Source: an uncultured Granulosicoccaceae bacterium
GTDB taxonomy: Bacteria; Pseudomonadota; Gammaproteobacteria; Granulosicoccales; Granulosicoccaceae
Length of the DNA stretch: 64,000 bases
Direction of reading: 5' to 3'
Assembly: GCA_938035525.1 (NCBI GenBank)
Contig: CALHOI010000046.1
Span: forward strand, 1-64,000
Shown one piece after another: positions 63,613-64,000 of the stretch. The stretch's first letter is position 1. The number at the start of each line of letters is the position of its first letter. Position numbers and translations under genes: made by a program. Under the pieces are notes generated by a model. It saw only the letters and a program-made list of their open reading frames with translations, did not search any database and was not told where the DNA came from.

Positions 63613-64000
63613 CTAGTAGCTACGTAACTGCCCTACCAACACACCCTGGAAACTGACGCGATCGGGTGCGTAATGCATGGTAGACATAGATTTATTTTCA
63701 GGAATCAGTTCCACTGACTCGTTGTCATACTGACCAAGACGCTTAAGCGTTGCCTCTTGAGCATCGATCAGTGCAACAACGATGTCACCGGTACGCACCT
63801 TGTTGGTTTTGCGCAAGATAACCGTGTCTCCGTCCATTATCCCAACATCCATCATGGAGTCTCCACTGACTCTTAGTGCGTAACGATCAGGACCAATAAA
63901 AAACTCAGCCAAATCAAGGTGGACCTGATCTTCGATTGCCTCGATAGGCTGCCCGGCAGCAATCTTACCCATTAACGGCAGTTTGAAGTCGCCTGCACTG
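63613..64000 (-). CDS. lexA: LexA repressor (C-terminal part; runs off the window)
   Basis: The visible 129 residues are the S24 autoprotease domain of LexA, the SOS repressor. The reading frame continues beyond 64000, so the start and DNA-binding domain are outside the window. The autocleavage site is the Ala-Gly in GKIAAGQPIEA; the catalytic Ser lies in RVSGDSMMDVGI and the Lys in ATLKRLGQ. The end has the family's FQGVLVGQLRSY. A product could start at ATG 63972, but the frame is open upstream with matching sequence, so it is a partial gene. Confidence 0.9.
   Translation of the reverse strand, partial: SAGDFKLPLMGKIAAGQPIEAIEDQVHLDLAEFFIGPDRYALRVSGDSMMDVGIMDGDTVILRKTNKVRTGDIVVALIDAQEATLKRLGQYDNESVELIPENKSMSTMHYAPDRVSFQGVLVGQLRSY

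Overview
The window reads as ordinary chromosome of a gammaproteobacterium, probably marine and free-living; I cannot name the genus. The basis is the gene order purA-hisZ-hflC-hflK-hflX-hfq next to a probable tRNA-Leu end (as in Pseudomonas-type genomes), hrcA-grpE-dnaK-dnaJ, a LexA/SRAP DNA-damage pair, a GlyGly-CTERM-like 'choice-of-anchor H' protein and a giant LEPR-XLL/DUF4347 surface protein. I see no insertion sequence, prophage, CRISPR array or rRNA gene.

Layout. 1-7.6 kb (minus strand): a tRNA 3' end with a second copy of that end, then HAD phosphatase, purA, hisZ, hflC, hflK, hflX, hfq. 7.9-17.8 kb (plus): a secreted anchor-H protein, a tightly coupled propionate operon (prpE-pccB-pccA-mce), an FHA/PP2C phosphatase pair and an isolated ccmI closed by a terminator. 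17.9-25.9 kb: an accessory patch of small orphan genes (secreted proteins, a nonsense-broken endonuclease/exonuclease/phosphatase gene, a stand-alone ClpX zinc-finger protein, LysE exporter, PPOX flavoprotein, ADP-ribosylglycohydrolase family protein, MerF, ThuA lipoprotein, PhzF) plus a decayed FG-GAP-like remnant. 25.9-31.3 kb (minus): the hrcA-grpE-dnaK-dnaJ heat-shock cluster. 31.5-40.3 kb (plus): ispG, a one-domain MnmC oxidoreductase, the two methylmalonyl-CoA mutase subunits and a GAF-GAF-GGDEF-EAL protein. 40.4-44.3 kb (minus): small envelope genes, a four-domain beta/gamma-crystallin protein and a DUF533 protein. 44.4-50.8 kb: apt, comEA, ctaA, a DUF3047 gene, a cyclic-nucleotide-binding patatin lipase and a DUF2853 gene. 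50.9-61.9 kb (minus): the 2,535-residue surface protein, a 715-residue HD-domain protein and nth. 62-64 kb: SRAP, cupin, a small unknown gene and lexA, which runs off the end.

How the genes fit together. PrpE, PccBA, Mce and MutAB form a complete route from propionate to succinyl-CoA, split over two loci about 20 kb apart, with no MeaB chaperone visible. HflK/HflC form the FtsH-associated membrane complex; HflX and Hfq share their strand and cluster. Nth, SRAP and LexA are DNA-damage functions near the right end.

The most unexpected signal is not a gene. The non-coding gaps carry at least ten short tandem duplications (units of 10-16 bp, most exact over 12-16 bp), often two or three copies head to tail. 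One of them adds 14 bp and breaks the frame of a vanished gene. This suggests a lineage with frequent slippage or repair-associated duplication. No convincing new defence or biosynthetic system was found; the best unexplained protein candidates are the HD protein, the FHA-PP2C pair without a kinase, and the His/Cys dyad in the DUF4347 domain of the giant protein.
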